Origin: Mycolicibacterium madagascariense
Lineage (GTDB): Bacteria; Actinomycetota; Actinomycetes; Mycobacteriales; Mycobacteriaceae
Direction: 5' to 3'
DNA length: 64,000 nt
Assembly (NCBI RefSeq): GCF_010729665.1
Contig: NZ_AP022610.1
Coordinates: forward strand, 868,001 to 932,000
The notes beneath the pieces are model-generated. The model was not told the origin of the DNA. It was given only the letters and a program-made list of their open reading frames with translations, and searched no databases. Shown in pieces: positions 63,252 through 64,000 of the stretch (positions are counted from its first letter, which is position 1; each line of letters begins with the position of its first letter). A program made the position numbers and the translations under genes.

Positions 63252-64000
63252 GTGCTGCCCCAGGCGTCCGACCAGCCGGCCAGCTTCAGAGCCCAGCAGC
63301 GGTTCGTCGACCCCGCCCAGGCGATCCCGCCGGAGTGGACGGCGCCGACGCCACCGCACGGCATCCCCGTCGTCGAGCTGCCGGAGGCGCAGGCGCCGCA
63401 GCCCTACCTCGATCTGTCGACGGTCGCGCTGCTCGGTCAGCCCAAGCGCAAGCCGAGCGGCGGGTGGCGCCGCTGGCTGTACGCCGGATCCTTCGGGTTG
63501 ATCAACCTCGGCGAGGGCCGAAAGATCATGCGCCGCAAGGAGTTGACCGAACAGGCGAGCAAGCCGCTGCGCTCGTGCTACCGCATCGCACTGCTGTCGC
63601 TGAAGGGCGGCGTCGGCAAGACCACGATCACCGCGACGCTCGGGGCCACGTTCGCCTCGGCCAGGGGTGACCGCGTGATCGCCGTCGACGCCAACCCCGA
63701 CCGCGGCACGCTGAGTCAGAAGGTGCCGCTGGAGACGGCGTCGACCGTGCGGCACCTGCTGCGCGACGCCGAGGGCATCAGCAGTTACAGCGACGTGCGC
63801 GCCTACACCTCGCAGGGCCCGAGCCGACTGGAAGTGCTTGCCTCCGAAAGTGATCCGGCGGTGTCGGAGGCCTTCAGCAGCGAGGACTACCAGCGCACGC
63901 TCGAGGTGCTCGAGAAGTTCTACAGCCTGGTGCTGACGGACTGCGGGACGGGCATGCTGCACTCGGCGATGTCGGCGGTGCTCAACAACGCCGACGTCCT
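63252..64000 (+). CDS. MinD/ParA-type P-loop ATPase, N-terminal part (Rv0530-like)
   Basis: About 250 residues are visible and the frame runs off the end of the window. A Pro-rich N-terminal extension (about 1-100) precedes a deviant Walker A motif LSLKGGVGKTTITATLG and VIAVDANPDRGTLSQKV, typical of MinD/ParA and of the EspI-like ATPases of mycobacteria. It would act as a membrane- or DNA-associated switch; the partner is unknown. GTG 63252 comes 2 bases after the ccsA stop. The C-terminal part is outside the window. Confidence 0.88.
   Translation, partial: MLPQASDQPASFRAQQRFVDPAQAIPPEWTAPTPPHGIPVVELPEAQAPQPYLDLSTVALLGQPKRKPSGGWRRWLYAGSFGLINLGEGRKIMRRKELTEQASKPLRSCYRIALLSLKGGVGKTTITATLGATFASARGDRVIAVDANPDRGTLSQKVPLETASTVRHLLRDAEGISSYSDVRAYTSQGPSRLEVLASESDPAVSEAFSSEDYQRTLEVLEKFYSLVLTDCGTGMLHSAMSAVLNNADV

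Overview
This window is chromosomal DNA of a rapidly growing mycobacterium (Mycolicibacterium type). It is uniformly high in G+C, genes are tightly packed with many ATGA/GTGA overlaps, and GTG starts are common. The order of genes follows M. tuberculosis H37Rv from about Rv0457c/Rv0458 to Rv0530 almost step by step (as I remember that genome). The synteny supports most names; the motifs quoted in each entry are what the sequence itself shows.

Layout: (1) 1-5700: 3' end of an aldehyde dehydrogenase, a PPK2 polyphosphate kinase, a membrane protein and a secreted GH-A clan glycosidase. (2) 4849-9966: a minus-strand S9 peptidase / ECF sigma / zinc anti-sigma operon, a DUF779 gene, lpdC and a small membrane protein. 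(3) 9968-15356: acetate/fatty-acid carbon block with ramB, a hotdog thioesterase, icl1 and fadB2. (4) 15357-17249: an accessory-looking AbiEi/DUF559-type nuclease gene flanked by two copies of a 64-bp palindromic repeat, plus a second PPK2. This occupies the place where H37Rv carries umaA and pcaA. (5) 17254-22062: TetR, DUF445, a small XRE regulator, hbhA, two small envelope genes and deoC. (6) 22059-31700: DUF2993 protein, nitrilase-family hydrolase, methyltransferase, DUF2505, murB, an L,D-transpeptidase, an SDR, a ROK-family regulator, mshA (mycothiol) and a YbjN protein. (7) 31733-34486: gpm1 and senX3-regX3. (8) 34487-44813: cysteine-cluster protein, ppx, proC, a BldC-like DNA-binding protein, ribosomal protein bS22, an epimerase, an acyltransferase, a dehydratase, serB1 and a glutaredoxin-like gene. 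(9) 44932-49912: hemA-hemC-hemD-hemB. (10) 49909-51448: four small membrane proteins. (11) 51500-57322: an accessory oxidative block (DUF2236 oxygenase, two TetR regulators, FAD monooxygenase, VOC protein, cytochrome P450). (12) 57354-64000: hemL, a phosphatase and a cytochrome c maturation cluster (ResA-like, ccdA, resB, ccsA), ending inside a MinD/ParA-type ATPase.

Functional themes are central carbon control (lpdC, ramB, icl1, fadB2), cell-wall building (murB, L,D-transpeptidase), thiol redox (mshA), phosphate/polyphosphate (two PPK2, ppx, senX3-regX3), and heme synthesis placed beside heme use (hem genes, P450, cytochrome c assembly).

The most interesting regulatory signals are these. 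A leaderless 24-codon ORF at 28420-28494 has five cysteine codons within seven, directly upstream of the ROK regulator-mshA pair. At least sixteen starts lie 6-8 nt downstream of a TANNNT hexamer, which predicts leaderless mRNAs; four of these are back-to-back divergent pairs separated by only 26-35 bp. Palindromic operators sit at the FAD-monooxygenase operon, the XRE gene and icl1. Repeated GGTGAAC boxes precede senX3. Two tandem mini-ORFs occupy the hemA leader. No tRNA, rRNA, CRISPR array, IS element or prophage was seen.
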